A DNA stretch of 64,000 nucleotides from Acholoe squamosa (taxonomy: Eukaryota; Annelida; Polychaeta; Phyllodocida; Polynoidae): contig OX439050.1 of the NCBI GenBank assembly GCA_949317995.1, positions 22,894,061-22,958,060 on the forward strand. The letters are read 5' to 3'. Below are positions 45,301-56,787 of the stretch, one piece after another. The notes under the pieces were generated by a model. That model was not told the DNA's origin. It did not search any database and saw only the letters and a list, made by a program, of their open reading frames with translations. Numbering within the stretch: position 1 is the stretch's first letter; every line of letters begins with the position of its first letter. The translations under genes were made by a program, and so were the position numbers.

Positions 45301-46609
45301 TGTTGATGATGATGATTTGACCCCACTCTGGTATGTAGGCCAAAGTCACTAGGGCTGGGGTTACTAGGTTCTGGGTCATTAAAATCTGTGTCGGGGTTGA
45401 TCTCCTGACGTCCACCAGCTTTTATATCAGAGAACGTGCATATGCCCTTTCAAGAAATTCATATTCTTTTCATCTATATGTTCAGCAATTCTGCCCCCCC
45501 TCCCCATTTCAATCTCATCCGGTCTCTCTAATAACTCCTGCATCTTTCACCCACTCCAATATCAGTATCTTATGTAGAGATATTGGAGTGGAATGATCTT
45601 ATTGTTACAGGGATAACCCCCCCCCCCCCCGCAGTGCCTACCAGGTTCCCTAGTATGTGTTACTGAAAGCATTGTCTATGGGAAGCGTGTAACAGGCCAC
45701 CCCCCTCTACCCCCCCCCTTTAAAGTAGGCTGCTTTGTGTGTTCAGTGTTGATTCATATAGAAAATTAGGTGGTTTATGGAACTGTGGTATGCCTTTATC
45801 AGGTTGATACCAGATAGTAAGAAGGAACCAACCAAACCAGAAAATTCTGCTGATCCAAAATTCTTGGTCTTGATTCTCAGAAATTGATCAAAATTACTCA
45901 AAAATGAGGTTTGATGATGAAAATATTTTGAAAATGTACAAAAATAATTTTGAAAAATGTTGGAACTCTTTATAGATACAACACATAAATCAAAGTTCAT
46001 ATCCAATCTACATATCCAAATATTTGCCTATCTCTCAATCTGGCAAGGACTGTGTCTGTGCATCGCTGTCTATCCAACATACTGCCTATCCCTTAGTCTA
46101 CCTATCACTCATACTGCCGATGTCTTGAATTCAAAGCACCTTGAGTTAAGTAAGGCTATCCCCAAAAGGCATAAAGGCTAAAGCTGACTCCTCACCATAA
46201 ATAATCCTCTCTGTGCCTACTGCCCTTAGTCTACCTATCCTCAATCTGCCAATCATTCAGTTTACCTATCCCTCATGGTGACTATCCCTCAGGCCCTCAT
46301 GTCTACTCTATATTGTTCATCTGAGCCCTAATGTTTAACAGTGCATTCCTTATCATGTCTACTTTTTTAAATCTACAGGTATACCTTAATAATGCCTATC
46401 ATAAAGCCTGTCTATCCCTCATGGTGCCTATCACTCATGCTTACTTTACATATCACTCAGCCTCTTGAATTACCATGCTTATCTTTATATGCCTCACCAT
46501 GCCTATCATTATGCTAGCTTTCTATCCAACTTGCTTCACATCCCTCTTGATGTCTATTCCTCTCTTCCTATCCCCCATGCTGCACATCACTCATGCTATA
46601 CCACTTGGC

Positions 46610-47400
46610 AAAAAAAAATATTTAAGGTTAAAAAAGTTCTCCCTATGTTCCTAAATTGTTCAAATGTTTGTTTAAAATATGCACTAAAAACCTATTAATG
46701 TTATATCAAAAGGTTTTATATTAGGTAAAAACCAGAAACAAAAAATTAGAAAAAACATTTTACAAACATTGAACAGATGTTGAAAAACAAACATCAGAAG
46801 ACATTTTATCATGTTCAAAAGTTTTTAAATGTAAATATTTTCAACTTAAAAATAAACGTTTTTCTTTTTGCATACTTTTCTACCCAAACCTATTTCAAAC
46901 ATTTGAAAATGTTAAAAAGATTATTTTTTTTGCCATATGGGATCTATCCCACTTACACAAAAAATGTTTTTCATGTAAAACAAACATTCATTTCATCATC
47001 TTGAGTTTCTTTTAAATGCAGATAAAACACTCCAAAAAACATTTTTTTAAACCCCTACTTGGTTAGGTAGACTAAGGGATCTCACTTGGCTAAAAAACAT
47101 TTTTCTAACATTAAAATAACATTTTTATTTGGTTCCTCAGTTTGCAAAATGCTTTTTCAACGTTGAAATAACATCAAAACATGTCCTCAAAAAACATTTT
47201 TTTCACATATTATAAAAATCTTTTGTTTTATTTCAGGATAAAAAATGTTTTTATGACGTAAAATAAAAATGTTTATACAAAACGTTTTTTAACATTGAAA
47301 ACACAAACATTGAAAACTGGTTTGAAAACATATTTTTAATGTTCTTTTAACCAACCTTATTACCCAAACCTAATGAAAACATTTGCAAACGTAGAATTTT
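46610..47400. repeat. Degenerate AAACATTTTT repeat field
   Basis: Dozens of AAAACATTTT, AAAACGTTTT and AACATTTTT words in both senses, strongly AT-rich, within the 3.2-kb foldback. Confidence 0.7.
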
Positions 47401-47661
47401 TTTTTTTTTGTCAAGTGGGATATATACTATGAAGGATAGGCGACCTGAAGGATAGGTAAACTGAAGGATGTGTAGTATGGATGATAGGTAGATGTATGGT
47501 TGAGGTAGACTGTTGGATTGATACCTTATGGGATATGTTGACTTAGATTTGGTCATCATAATGAAGATTGGTCGTGATGGCCAGGGAAACTATATAGTGA
47601 GCTTGAGGGATAGGACCTGTATTCAAAAGTATGGGCAACAAGGGGGATAGGTAGCATGTGT

Positions 47662-47700
47662 CTGTGCCTATCTCTTAAACAGTTTAAGAGATAGGCACAG
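47662..47700. repeat. 39-bp perfect palindrome
   Basis: CTGTGCCTATCTCTTAAAC, one A, then its exact complement. Lies between the inner GATAG-type arms of the foldback. Confidence 0.95.
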
Positions 47701-49096
47701 AGAGTACTTGTAAGGTGAGCATTATTTAAAGGAGACATGGATGTTGGTAATAAACCAGTTTCACTAGTCACAATCACAAGGGGGAACCCCTGTAGGTTAG
47801 CCAGCTAGGAGGGCTAGTCACTCATCTAGCCCTATAACCCTATGCAATCAATATGGAGAAAGAGACACCTCTCAGAGATGAGCCTTAATCTGGTAGAAGA
47901 AATGTCCCCTCACCTTAAAAATTACAGCTACATAGGGAGAAAATGCTCATCTACCTATCCCTGTGATATTAGGGCATTATCTTTAGCCAAAATCTATCTA
48001 GACTTAGATAAATATGAGTGACCTTCCAATTTTGAGAGCTCAGAAAAGGGGGCAGAAGGGGGTGCATGGGGGTGGTGTTGGTGGTCATAGCAAACCACAA
48101 GACAGGTCCCTTGGGGGCATTAGGCCAATTAGATATAGATTATCTCACCACGGAGGAGTGTGTTAATGGTTATCTCAGGCCTGGGTAGGGGTGCTGTCTT
48201 TCATGTTTATTATCTCTCCTCTGGTGTCCACCACAGTAATGACAGGTGACAATTACCCTACTCTGACCACCCCCCTTTTCCTTCGGAATCACCCCTCCAG
48301 TGGTGCCCCTGTAACTGGGCCAAAATGGTAAGGTCAACACTAGTCACCATGAGGGGTAGGTAAAATGAATGATAGGCAGATTGAGGATAGGTAGACTAAT
48401 GGAATGTACAGAGAAAGTTAGGTACAAAGGTAAGAGGTAAACCTTGGTCCATTAAGCCTTTTGAGGGAAAACCTGATTAAACTCTAGATTTCAAGAGAGA
48501 GGTATTAATAATTATGAGTGATAGGTACACTAAGGGATAGGCAGAACCATGCAAAGGCAGCAGTTATCAGGTTGAGAGATAGGAAGACATCAGGATATGT
48601 AGATTGAGGTACTGACTTTGATTAGCATGTTGCATTTATAAAAAGTCCCAATTATTTTCAATATTACCTTTTTACATTGTTAAAAATATTCTCATCATCA
48701 AACCTCATTTTTAGGTACTTTCAGTCAATTTCTGAGAATCAAGATCACAAATTTTGGATTCAGCAGGATTTTTTTGGTATAGGTGGTACCTTGTTTGCAT
48801 TTAATATCAGTCTGATAAAGATTATTTGCATCTCCATAAACACCCTTATCTTACATAGGACTCAATACTGAACATAAAAGAGAGCCTACTTTTAAGGGGG
48901 GGAGGGGGGTGGTCTATACTATAGGACTCTACATCGTAGGGAACCTATACTATCCTTGACAGCAGTGAGTCAGTCTAGGGATTCCCAAACGTCCTGTCTC
49001 TACGCGTTTGTCACCATGGTAACAGGGCTTAACCTGCAACATAGCTGCCCGTTGGGACTCAAAACATCAACTTTTTATTCCAGCTTCACATTCCTT

Positions 49097-49215
49097 GGTA
49101 GTCATAATGAAGCAGAGGGTATCCTACTCGCCAGCACTGCATTGGTGCATCATTATTATTCGGTCATGCATCATGACTACTAATGGCATGATACATTACT
49201 GCAATATGCGGCATA
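49097..49215. mobile_element. Fragment of piggyBac-like MITE
   Basis: CTCGCCAGCACTGCATTGGTGC half A module, then GGCATGATACATTACTGCA. A second decayed piece lies at 49330-49480. Confidence 0.45.
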
Positions 49216-49798
49216 GTGAGGACCATGAATGAGAGGAGTTATGGAAACCATACAGGTCAAAACCATAAGGGCTGCACACAGGTATATATAGTGTGGAAGC
49301 ATTTTACTCGCCTTAGTATAGATCAATAACCTATTGTTGGTATGATTCATCAATGTAGCCCCATGGAGAGTTGCATTCATGCATCATGTTAAACTTAAAG
49401 TATTGATGCATTCCCAAAAGGTTGTATGGTGCAGCAATATGGGATCGCCAGGTTGCATCAATTTGGCGTATCATGATGTAAAGGGAAGATGACGCCTACA
49501 ATATGCATCACCATGCCTCTATAGGAGGTGGGGGGGGGGCTTGGCTTATCTCCTGTAAAATGCAGCAGATGGAAAGCCATGAGCAACAGAGCAACTAAAA
49601 ACAATCACTGCTAAAAAGGGTGACTATAAAACAAAGTCAAACAAAATTGGGTCACTCTGTTCCGTTCCAGTCTCATCACCGGAAGTAGACGTCAAGTCAT
49701 GGACGTAGTCACGTGAAGGCTGATAGTCATGTGATCTGGGCTGGTTACCTGGTTACCGGCATGTCTCACTTCCTGTCTGCTACCTGTCTTTTTATCAT

Positions 49799-50290
49799 CA
49801 ACCCTTTAAGGGCTACAGAAGGGTTGCTGCATTCAAGCATCATGCCGACCCTGTACTTGTTGATACACTCCCTATGGCTCGCCATGATACATCAATGCGG
49901 TGCTGGTGAGTGAGTAGACCCACCAACACTGCATTGGTGCATCAAGCAGCCTTTCACGAAGGAAACAGGAAAAGGGCACGCCCCCCACCAATCACTGGAA
50001 GTTGGGCCTGAATATGTCTACCCCCCCCCCCAAAAAAAAAAAAAAAAAAAGGTGTCAAGCCTCATTATTAGATATACAAGATTCCAACACGTCAGCACTC
50101 AAATTGGACAAAGATAGGGAAAATGGCAGCAACGGATTGAGATACGCCATCTTTTGATGGTAATCTTTTATATAAATCCCATACAACCTTGCATCAACAC
50201 CAGCGAGCTCAAGCCAATAATTCACGGTGACTGGGATGGGGGCCCCCAATGAAGATTTGCTTCCTACACCTCTGCCTTTAGAGGGTTAAA
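49799..50290. mobile_element. piggyBac-like MITE carrying a hAT-like insert
   Basis: CAACCCTTTAAGGGCTAC at the left; the copy resumes after 50275 as CCTTTAGAGGGTTAA. Between them (about 49970-50275) is a CAGGAAAAGGGCACGCC...TTCCTACACCTCTG element of the CAGGGGCG family. CCTTT occurs on both sides of the insert but not flush with its left end. Confidence 0.6.
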
Positions 50291-50937
50291 TCAAGTTTAA
50301 CCCTTTCAGGGTGGGGGTAGATGTCCCTATTATCGCCATCTCCCCATTTCCAGTGCCTCCCAAGTACTATTTATATGGGGTGGGTAGGAATAGCAGCAGC
50401 CCAGGATTGCCTGATTCAATTCCGATCTGAGTAGCAATGAATATTGGCGCATAAAGAATGAGACTTTACGTTAGAAGAGGGCCGTATGGCAGGTCTGGTG
50501 AGGTATGGGAAACGTATTGGGAGCAGCTACTGGGCACTGTCATTGGTTATTCTGTGGTAGTGACAGTAGAGTGTTATCTATAGTACAGCAGGCCTTGTGG
50601 AGGCAATAATGTCTAATAGTGAGCTTCAACAGAGAATCCTCTCTGGTGATTCTCAACTTCCTTCGTATAGATTTGATGACCACCCATATTTTCAACAATC
50701 ACAAGTGAAGACCAGGTCAATTGTCAGGCCCATATAGGTGGATGTTGTCTAATACTGCAATGGCGAGATTCATCAGTATATAATTTTATCTAGGGCATCT
50801 AGGTGAGTTATGTAACTGATAAGTAGCAAAAAGTATAGGTCTACATGTAGGAATACCCTCGAACTGACTGATTGCGTAGACTGCAAGTATTGGTGAGCTC
50901 ATACCTGGTGTCTCAGAGGTAATAATGAGTGCAGCAT
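50291..50937. other. Intergenic, nothing recognised
   Basis: A further TTTAACCCTTTCAGGG at 50298 hints at another MITE terminus, with no matching right end. Confidence 0.4.
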
Positions 50938-51757
50938 AGAGGTTATATATATGAACCTTTCACTGTACATCAATGATAACTAGACAGGCCTTCACTGGGT
51001 AGAGGTTACATCTATGAACCTTTCACTGTACATCAATGATAACTAGACAGGCCTTCACTGGGTAGAGGTTACATCAATGAACCTTTCACTGTACATCAAT
51101 GATAACTAGACAGGCCTTCACTGGGTAGAGGTTACATCTATGAACCTTTCACTGTACATCAATAATAACTAGACAGGTCTTCACTGGGTAGAGGTTATAT
51201 CTATGAACCTTTCACTGTACATCAATGATAACTAGACAGGCCTTCACTGGGTAGAGGTTACATCTACGGACCTTTCACTGTACATCAATGATAACTAGTC
51301 AGGCCTTCACTGGGTAGAGGTTACATCTATGAACCTTTCACTGTACATCAGATAACTAGACAGGTCTTCACTGGGTAGAGGTTACATCTATGAACCTTTC
51401 ACTGTACATCAATGATAACTAGACAGGCCATCACTGGGTAGAGGTTACATCTATGAACCTTTCACTGTACATCAATGATAACTAGTCAGGCCTTCACTGG
51501 GTAGAGGTTACATCTATGAACCTTTCACTGTACATCAGATAACTAGACAGGTCTTCACTGGGTAGAGGTTACATCTATGAACCTTTCACCTTGTGCCAAT
51601 GATAACTAGACAGGCCTTCACTGGGTAGAGGTTACATCTATGAACCTTTCACCTTATGTCAATGATAACTAGACAGGCCTTCACTGGGTAGAGGTTACAT
51701 CTATAAACCTTTCACCTGATGTTAATGTCACCTTGGCAGGCCTTCACTGGACAGAGG
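50938..51757. repeat. 63-bp minisatellite, about 13 units
   Basis: Units contain GATAACTAGACAGGCCTTCA, CTGGGTAGAGGTTACATCTA and TGAACCTTTCACTGTACATC. Two units lack two bases (CATCAGATAACT), and the last three diverge. Homogeneous centre, diverged 3' edge. Confidence 0.95.
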
Positions 51758-52330
51758 TTACTTCTATGCTGGGGGGGGGGGCACTGAGGTGGGTTTTGTA
51801 TAACAACTGCCGCCCAACCCTCGGGAGCCGTGGGTGGTTGGCTGGCAGTACAACTGAAAAGGGAAGGGGGGCAGTCAGCTCACTGTATCGTCAAAAACCA
51901 GGGCTTGATTCACTAAAGATATAAAGCTGACACCTGAGTGTAACAGCACTACAGAAGCTATTGTGGTACTAAGGTGTGAAAGGCTAAGACCTTTTCATCA
52001 GAGCTCCCATAATATCCTGTACCACATACAAATGAATCCTGAAAACCAGGGCGGTGGAAGGGACTTCATGTTCAAGAAAACACAGGGCGGTCAAACCCCA
52101 GCTGTGACAGATAACATTGGCAGTAGGGCGACAGTTGCTACTTACCCTAAAAGAACAAGTGCCTCCCCCGGGCTTTTATGGGCCTTTCACCTTACCTCAA
52201 TGTCACTAAGACTCTAGGTTGCCTCTATGGATCTTTCACCTCACCCCATTGGCATCAGACGAAGTGCTGTGTGCCAGCAACAGGTGCTTTTTGACCTAGT
52301 AATGAATTGGGCCCTTTTTTCCTGGAGGAC

Positions 52331-52547
52331 TTAACCCTCTGAGAGTCGTGCACTGTGTCTAATGGCCTCACTAGGGCGTCCTTCATGCTTGATGCCAACA
52401 CCTTGCTGGGTGCATAGCCCCCCCCCCCCAAATCCTAAAAGGGTTGACATGATCACGATGACAATGCATTGGTGGCGAGTGCACCGGCCGCGATGGGGCA
52501 TTATGAGAACCAATGAATGTGACATTATGCGGTACTCAAAGGGTTAA
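52331..52547. mobile_element. piggyBac-like foldback MITE, copy 12
   Basis: TTAACCCTCTGAGAG start and CTCAAAGGGTTAA end. The internal hairpins are heavily decayed (GCATTGGTGGCGAGTGCACC). Confidence 0.6.
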
Positions 52548-52681
52548 TCCTGGGGTCATAGTGTAATGTACGCCGATCATATAGAAGTAACCCTAACACT
52601 TGTGGCAGGATGCGAAAAGGGCCCTTAGTGCAGGACGCACCAAAGCCCCTATTTCGAGTACATGTCTTAGGCTATAGGGCT

Positions 52682-52863
52682 GACCTAGGATGCATTATCA
52701 ACCAATCAGATCATTCCCTGTATTCACTGCAGAATTTTTTGGGTACATTATGTAACACCTGGTACCCATAATGCTGGTTCTTATCAGTGCTTATCTCGCC
52801 GGGTGACAGATCCAGCAATGGTGGACCCACTAGGCCGCCATACTAAGCCCTATACTGTAGGGC
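52682..52863. repeat. Dispersed repeat, copy b
   Basis: Partner of 40265-40446 in the same orientation, diverged by scattered substitutions. Confidence 0.75.
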
Positions 52864-52934
52864 TGCCCTGCGATGATGTCATGCCTGGGACAAAACCACT
52901 TTTTACTATACTACTTATACGGTCCCTATATATA

Positions 52935-53620
52935 TATATGGGGACATTTAGTGAAGAGTGGGGTTGGCAATCAGTGGGGGTTTTGGTCCCTGCTGGTTGG
53001 CATCCTGGGGCTCTACCGGGGCGGAGGCCCTTCAACCGGGGGTGGATGGAGGATTTTCTACCGACTCTTCACTTTGGCCTACTTCTGGACGAGTTCTCAG
53101 CTGTCCGACCTGGAGGAGGGATTCATATACCCATTGCACCTAGCTCCTGCCGAGTTTGTGGGACTGGTCATGCTAAGTACATCCTATCACCTAGAAGTCG
53201 TACCACCATATGACACTACTTCTTGATAGGTCACTTTCCGGGGCATGTAACCCACCTATCAGGGATAGTACTACCTAACTGGACTCCTGTAGGACGGACC
53301 TAGGATTCGCTGAGGTGTTGGAGGAGGGGATGCTGAAGTTCATCGCTGCCTGGAGGGCCTTCGCCCCAGGGACTAGACGTTTACCCACTGTACTGTGTAG
53401 CCTACAGGTAGCCCTCCTGGTACCTGTGGACCCGCCTATTCGGACTATGGGTCCTGCCCGTGCACCCTCCGAGGGGTGTCGGGTCTTAAAAGCATACTTA
53501 CTTACTGAAGAGAGGGGGGGACGTGACCAAGAAAAGCTTCAAGGTCGCAGTGGATGGAGGGGCATCACAGGCAGGCACACATGTTTTAGGTCCTTGCTTT
53601 AATTCTTCCTTGTATCTACT
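52935..53620. other. GC-rich, open in several frames, unidentified
   Basis: Composition rises well above the neighbours. Plus-strand frames 52803-53213, 52873-53226 and 53315-53602 are open and partly overlap, so at most one can be real. No motif recognised. Could be a decayed retroelement segment, an exon cluster or a repeat. Confidence 0.3.
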
Positions 53621-53820
53621 GAAGAATTAGGTCTATAGGTCTATGCCTAGAAGGCCTACTGAGAATTGGCCGACTTAGTCGGATTTCGGCCCTATTAGGC
53701 CTATGTAAACTCATAGACTGTTTACGCAAAGGGACAGCCGACTGCGGCCTGTGCTTTCTTGGTTCCCTGTTTTGATCGTAGTGCAGGGGCTAGCGTAGAT
53801 TTCAGACGTGCGCTTGACAG

Positions 53821-53832
53821 TGGCGCCCTCTC
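53821..53832 (-). promoter_or_regulatory. CTCF-like motif
   Basis: TGGCGCCCTCTC (inverse GAGAGGGCGCCA). Motif match only. Confidence 0.22.
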
Positions 53833-53965
53833 CGGGGATGAGAGGCGTTATCATTTCCGATATGCTGTACCCGCGATCCCGAGGATTTCCTCTTCTATCA
53901 TCAAAATGAGTTCACTTATCTACTGGGAAATGCAATATTTCACGATAAGAATGCTATTCTTGATA

Positions 53966-54136
53966 CAGGGATGTAAGTCAGGCATGGGTAAAAATCAGGA
54001 ATTCATACATTTACTTGATATAAAAGCCTTCTATTTTTCCAAACAGCCTGCCTCACCTCTCTTATAATGAAAATATGTCACTCAAAATTTTCAGAAATCA
54101 GGAAATCCTGATAAAACCTGAAGACTTACATCCCTG
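53966..54136. mobile_element. 171-bp hAT-like MITE, copy a
   Basis: Inverted termini CAGGGATGTAAGTC and GACTTACATCCCTG; 6-bp duplication TTGATA (53960-53965, 54137-54142). The interior TTTCAGAAATCAGGAAATCC is shared with copy b. Confidence 0.9.
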
Positions 54137-54789
54137 TTGATATTTAAAATGTGAATGTCAGATATCTAGATAACAGTGCCTTAATAGATCTGACTTCAAT
54201 TGAAAGGGACGAATCCGGACCCCATTTTTGCCACGCTGCTAGGATCAAGATAAGCGTAGAGCAGCGTTCATTAAACTCCTTCAGTTTAAGTATTCAGAGC
54301 TATCTGACACGAAAATATGCACTACCAGGTTAATGTGTGTACCAAAATCAGTAATTGTCCAGCATAAAACGCAGACTTTTACTCAAGTTCTTCCTGAGAT
54401 AAGGCATTGAAAAGTTTGTTAATCGAAGCACATTCCCAGCATGACACTGGCACCCTGCACAGCGTTGTGACGCCAGTGGTCTCTCGGACATAGCGAATGT
54501 ACCAGCCTAATGTTTATCTGTTTCATGTGGCTAACGCTTTTGTGTTTCAAACCCATAGACCATTTAGATGTATAACTAATGATGCCATCTTCAAATAAAT
54601 GATCCATTTATAAGATTTACTGAAGTTCATTTGATGCGAGAAGGGGAAATTCGCATGGCAGTAGGCATCGCATAGCCTAACACTTGATTCCTCTCACTCC
54701 AGGTGAGGGCACTGTTTTTGCACAAGACTGGTGGCCCCACTTTACACCTGTCGGCTCTCCCTTCACCTACTCGCTCTAAGGTAAACTAA

Positions 54790-54962
54790 CAGGGATGTAA
54801 GTCAGGCATGGGCAAATATCAGGAAGCCATACATTTACTTGATATAAAAGCCTTCTATTTCTCCAAACATCCCTCCTCACCACTCGTATAAGGAAAGTAC
54901 AAGGCATTCAAAATTTTCAGAAATCAGGAAATCCTGATAAATCATGAAGACTTACATCCCTG
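54790..54962. mobile_element. 173-bp hAT-like MITE, copy b
   Basis: Same termini as copy a, same orientation; 6-bp duplication AACTAA (54784-54789, 54963-54968). Confidence 0.9.
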
Positions 54963-55591
54963 AACTAAAGAGTGGGTACATCTATTAAATGGCGGTTTAA
55001 CACTTTTTCAACAGCTCAGTTCATTTTCAACAGCTCAGTTCATATTAATGGCGAGAAAAATAAACTACATTAGACCGCCCGGTAATGACTGCATCCATTC
55101 CTGTGCATATAGGCCAAGGTGCACCAGATGTGCAGAGGGGGCAGAAAAGATGAGATATTTCAATTAGAATTAAGAGCCTTTTAAGATAGGAAGCAAACTA
55201 AGTAAACATTTAGAGTATAGGGCATGGTCCTGTAAATTTAACCCTAATGTGGCTCTACTATTAAACTTGGTTGCGGTCTATAGGCATATCTAATACATTT
55301 AGAAAAATTTTAATGTGTCTATTTCAAAAATGGTTCGGATTAGGATAAAGCACATTACAGGAATATGCCTAATTCGGTGTAGGTCCTTCATTTGCTGGTG
55401 GGTATCAGCGTGTGTCGCTATAACTTAAACTCACAAATAGGTATACGAAATATCAATTCTAGAGGCAAATTGTAAAGAGATAAAACCGTTATTTTGAAGA
55501 AATTAAAAATGCCTCCAATGCTAACAGCAGTATTGGTTATTGATCCAGGACTGGTGATTAGGCACGAAAACAGCTGGCCGCCCTGTAGGCA
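54963..55591. other. Intergenic, nothing recognised
   Basis: AT-rich upstream flank of the tRNA. TTCAACAGCTCAGTTCAT is duplicated in tandem at about 55007-55040. Confidence 0.4.
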
Positions 55592-55664
55592 GGTTTCGTA
55601 GTGTAGTGGTTATCACGTTCGCCTCACACGCGAAAGGTCCTGGGTTCGAAACCCGGCGAAACCT
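55592..55664 (+). tRNA. tRNA-Val(CAC)
   Basis: The full cloverleaf can be drawn. The acceptor stem GGTTTCG/CGAAACC has 7 pairs. The anticodon stem is TTCGC/GCGAA with loop CTCACAC and anticodon CAC at 55625-55627. The T stem is CTGGG/CCCGG with loop TTCGAAA, and the variable loop has 5 nt. Internal pol III promoters fit: A box TAGTGTAGTGG and B box GGTTCGAAACC. There is no intron and no encoded CCA, as normal for eukaryotes. A TTTT terminator lies 14 bases downstream (55678-55681). The discriminator base is T rather than the usual A, the one odd feature. It decodes GTG valine codons. Confidence 0.93.
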
Positions 55665-55677
55665 AGCAGGGCCTACG

Positions 55678-55681
55678 TTTT
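55678..55681 (+). terminator. Pol III T-run terminator
   Basis: TTTT shortly after the tRNA-Val 3' end; four Ts are the minimum effective run. Confidence 0.6.
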
Positions 55682-56629
55682 ATACCAAACAAGATACATC
55701 TAGACTAAAACAATATAAATATACATTACCTCGTAGTGTTATCTACCAGCAACAGCTAGTAGAGCCTTATCTATAACAGACATCTGAACGGTGGTCTACA
55801 CTCACCTGGATGGATTGAAAAAGAAGAAACAGCTGCTTAGGAAAGAAGTGATGACAGGGTCAGGATATATAGCCTAGGTTATATATAGCATATAGACCTA
55901 TGCTAAATAAAACAACAATTTTTATTTCACTTGGCCTAGACTACTATATGGTAGGCCTCGGCTACATCAAATTTGGTTACTACGGGGCTGTCGCACCTAT
56001 TTTATTAAAGTGGCGAAGTGGGTAGATACCCCCCATTGTTACTGCAGTAGGCACAACCAGCACCCTATGGCATAATGTGTTACACTGGTATTCGATAGTA
56101 ATAGGCCTAGACATTGGTCCCGTACTGGAATTTAACCAATTAATGGTATCAAACCTGGAAAATAATGCTTCTATATCTATATGAAAGTAGGCCTATATCG
56201 GCCTAGCCCACCTACATCCAATATTACTTGATGAAATAACCGAGGTAGAGCACCACCATTCAACACAACCACGAGCCCTACTATCTAGCCTACCTATCAC
56301 CACAGTCCTATCGAAAGGGGCCTATATGCCACCTTTATTCCGAGGTAGGAGGTTGTCCCATGGGCGCGGCCATTGCTGAAGCTTGTTACCAGGGAGTTCT
56401 ACTGATAAGACCTATCAAATGGGTACCAGTTGGCCCCCGAGAGGGCTGCAGTGAATAGGCCTAGTTGAGATCATCTCATTGGCTAATAATTAATCCTGCT
56501 AAGTCTGTATAGACCTACTCCCTATTCATCAATCTACTGAATTCTCGTAGACACATGCTATCATTAGAAAACAGATAAAGTAGTATAAGTTAAGATTCCA
56601 AGTGCTCCACAATGGCTTGATCAGGACCA
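55682..56629. other. Intergenic, nothing recognised
   Basis: AT-rich with many AGGCCTA words. CCATGGGCGCGGCCATTGCTG at 56358 resembles the sequence at 28283 (CCATGGGCGCCGCCATTACTG), a shared promoter-like or repeat word. Confidence 0.4.
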
Positions 56630-56787
56630 AGGGTCATCATGATGCATCAAGTTGAATGTATACCTGGCAGGCCTTCATGTAGGCCTGTTTGTTAACTTAA
56701 TTGCCAGGCCTTCAGTCAATCATTGATGCATCATCACAACCACAGAACTATTGCATTAAAATACCATGCATCCTTTAAAAGGTTAAA
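56630..56787. mobile_element. Decayed piggyBac-like MITE (B only)
   Basis: CATCATGATGCATCAAG, a TGGCAGGCCTTCA...TTGCCAGGCCTTCA B-type hairpin, and CCTTTAAAAGGTTAA at the right. Left terminus missing. Confidence 0.55.

Larger units (their letters stand above)
45697..48912. mobile_element. 3.2-kb foldback element
   Basis: Long imperfect inverted arms: 45697-45960 pairs with 48650-48912 (shared phrases include AAAAATGAGGTTTGATGATG, GATTCTCAGAAATTGA and CCACCCCCCT). Inner arms are CTATC-rich on the left (46010-46600) and GATAG-rich on the right (47430-48620), again complementary. A near-perfect palindrome sits at 47662-47700, and 46610-47400 is filled with AAACATTTTT-type words. I see no transposase or clear target duplication. 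Likely a non-autonomous foldback transposon or a fold-back duplication. Confidence 0.65.
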
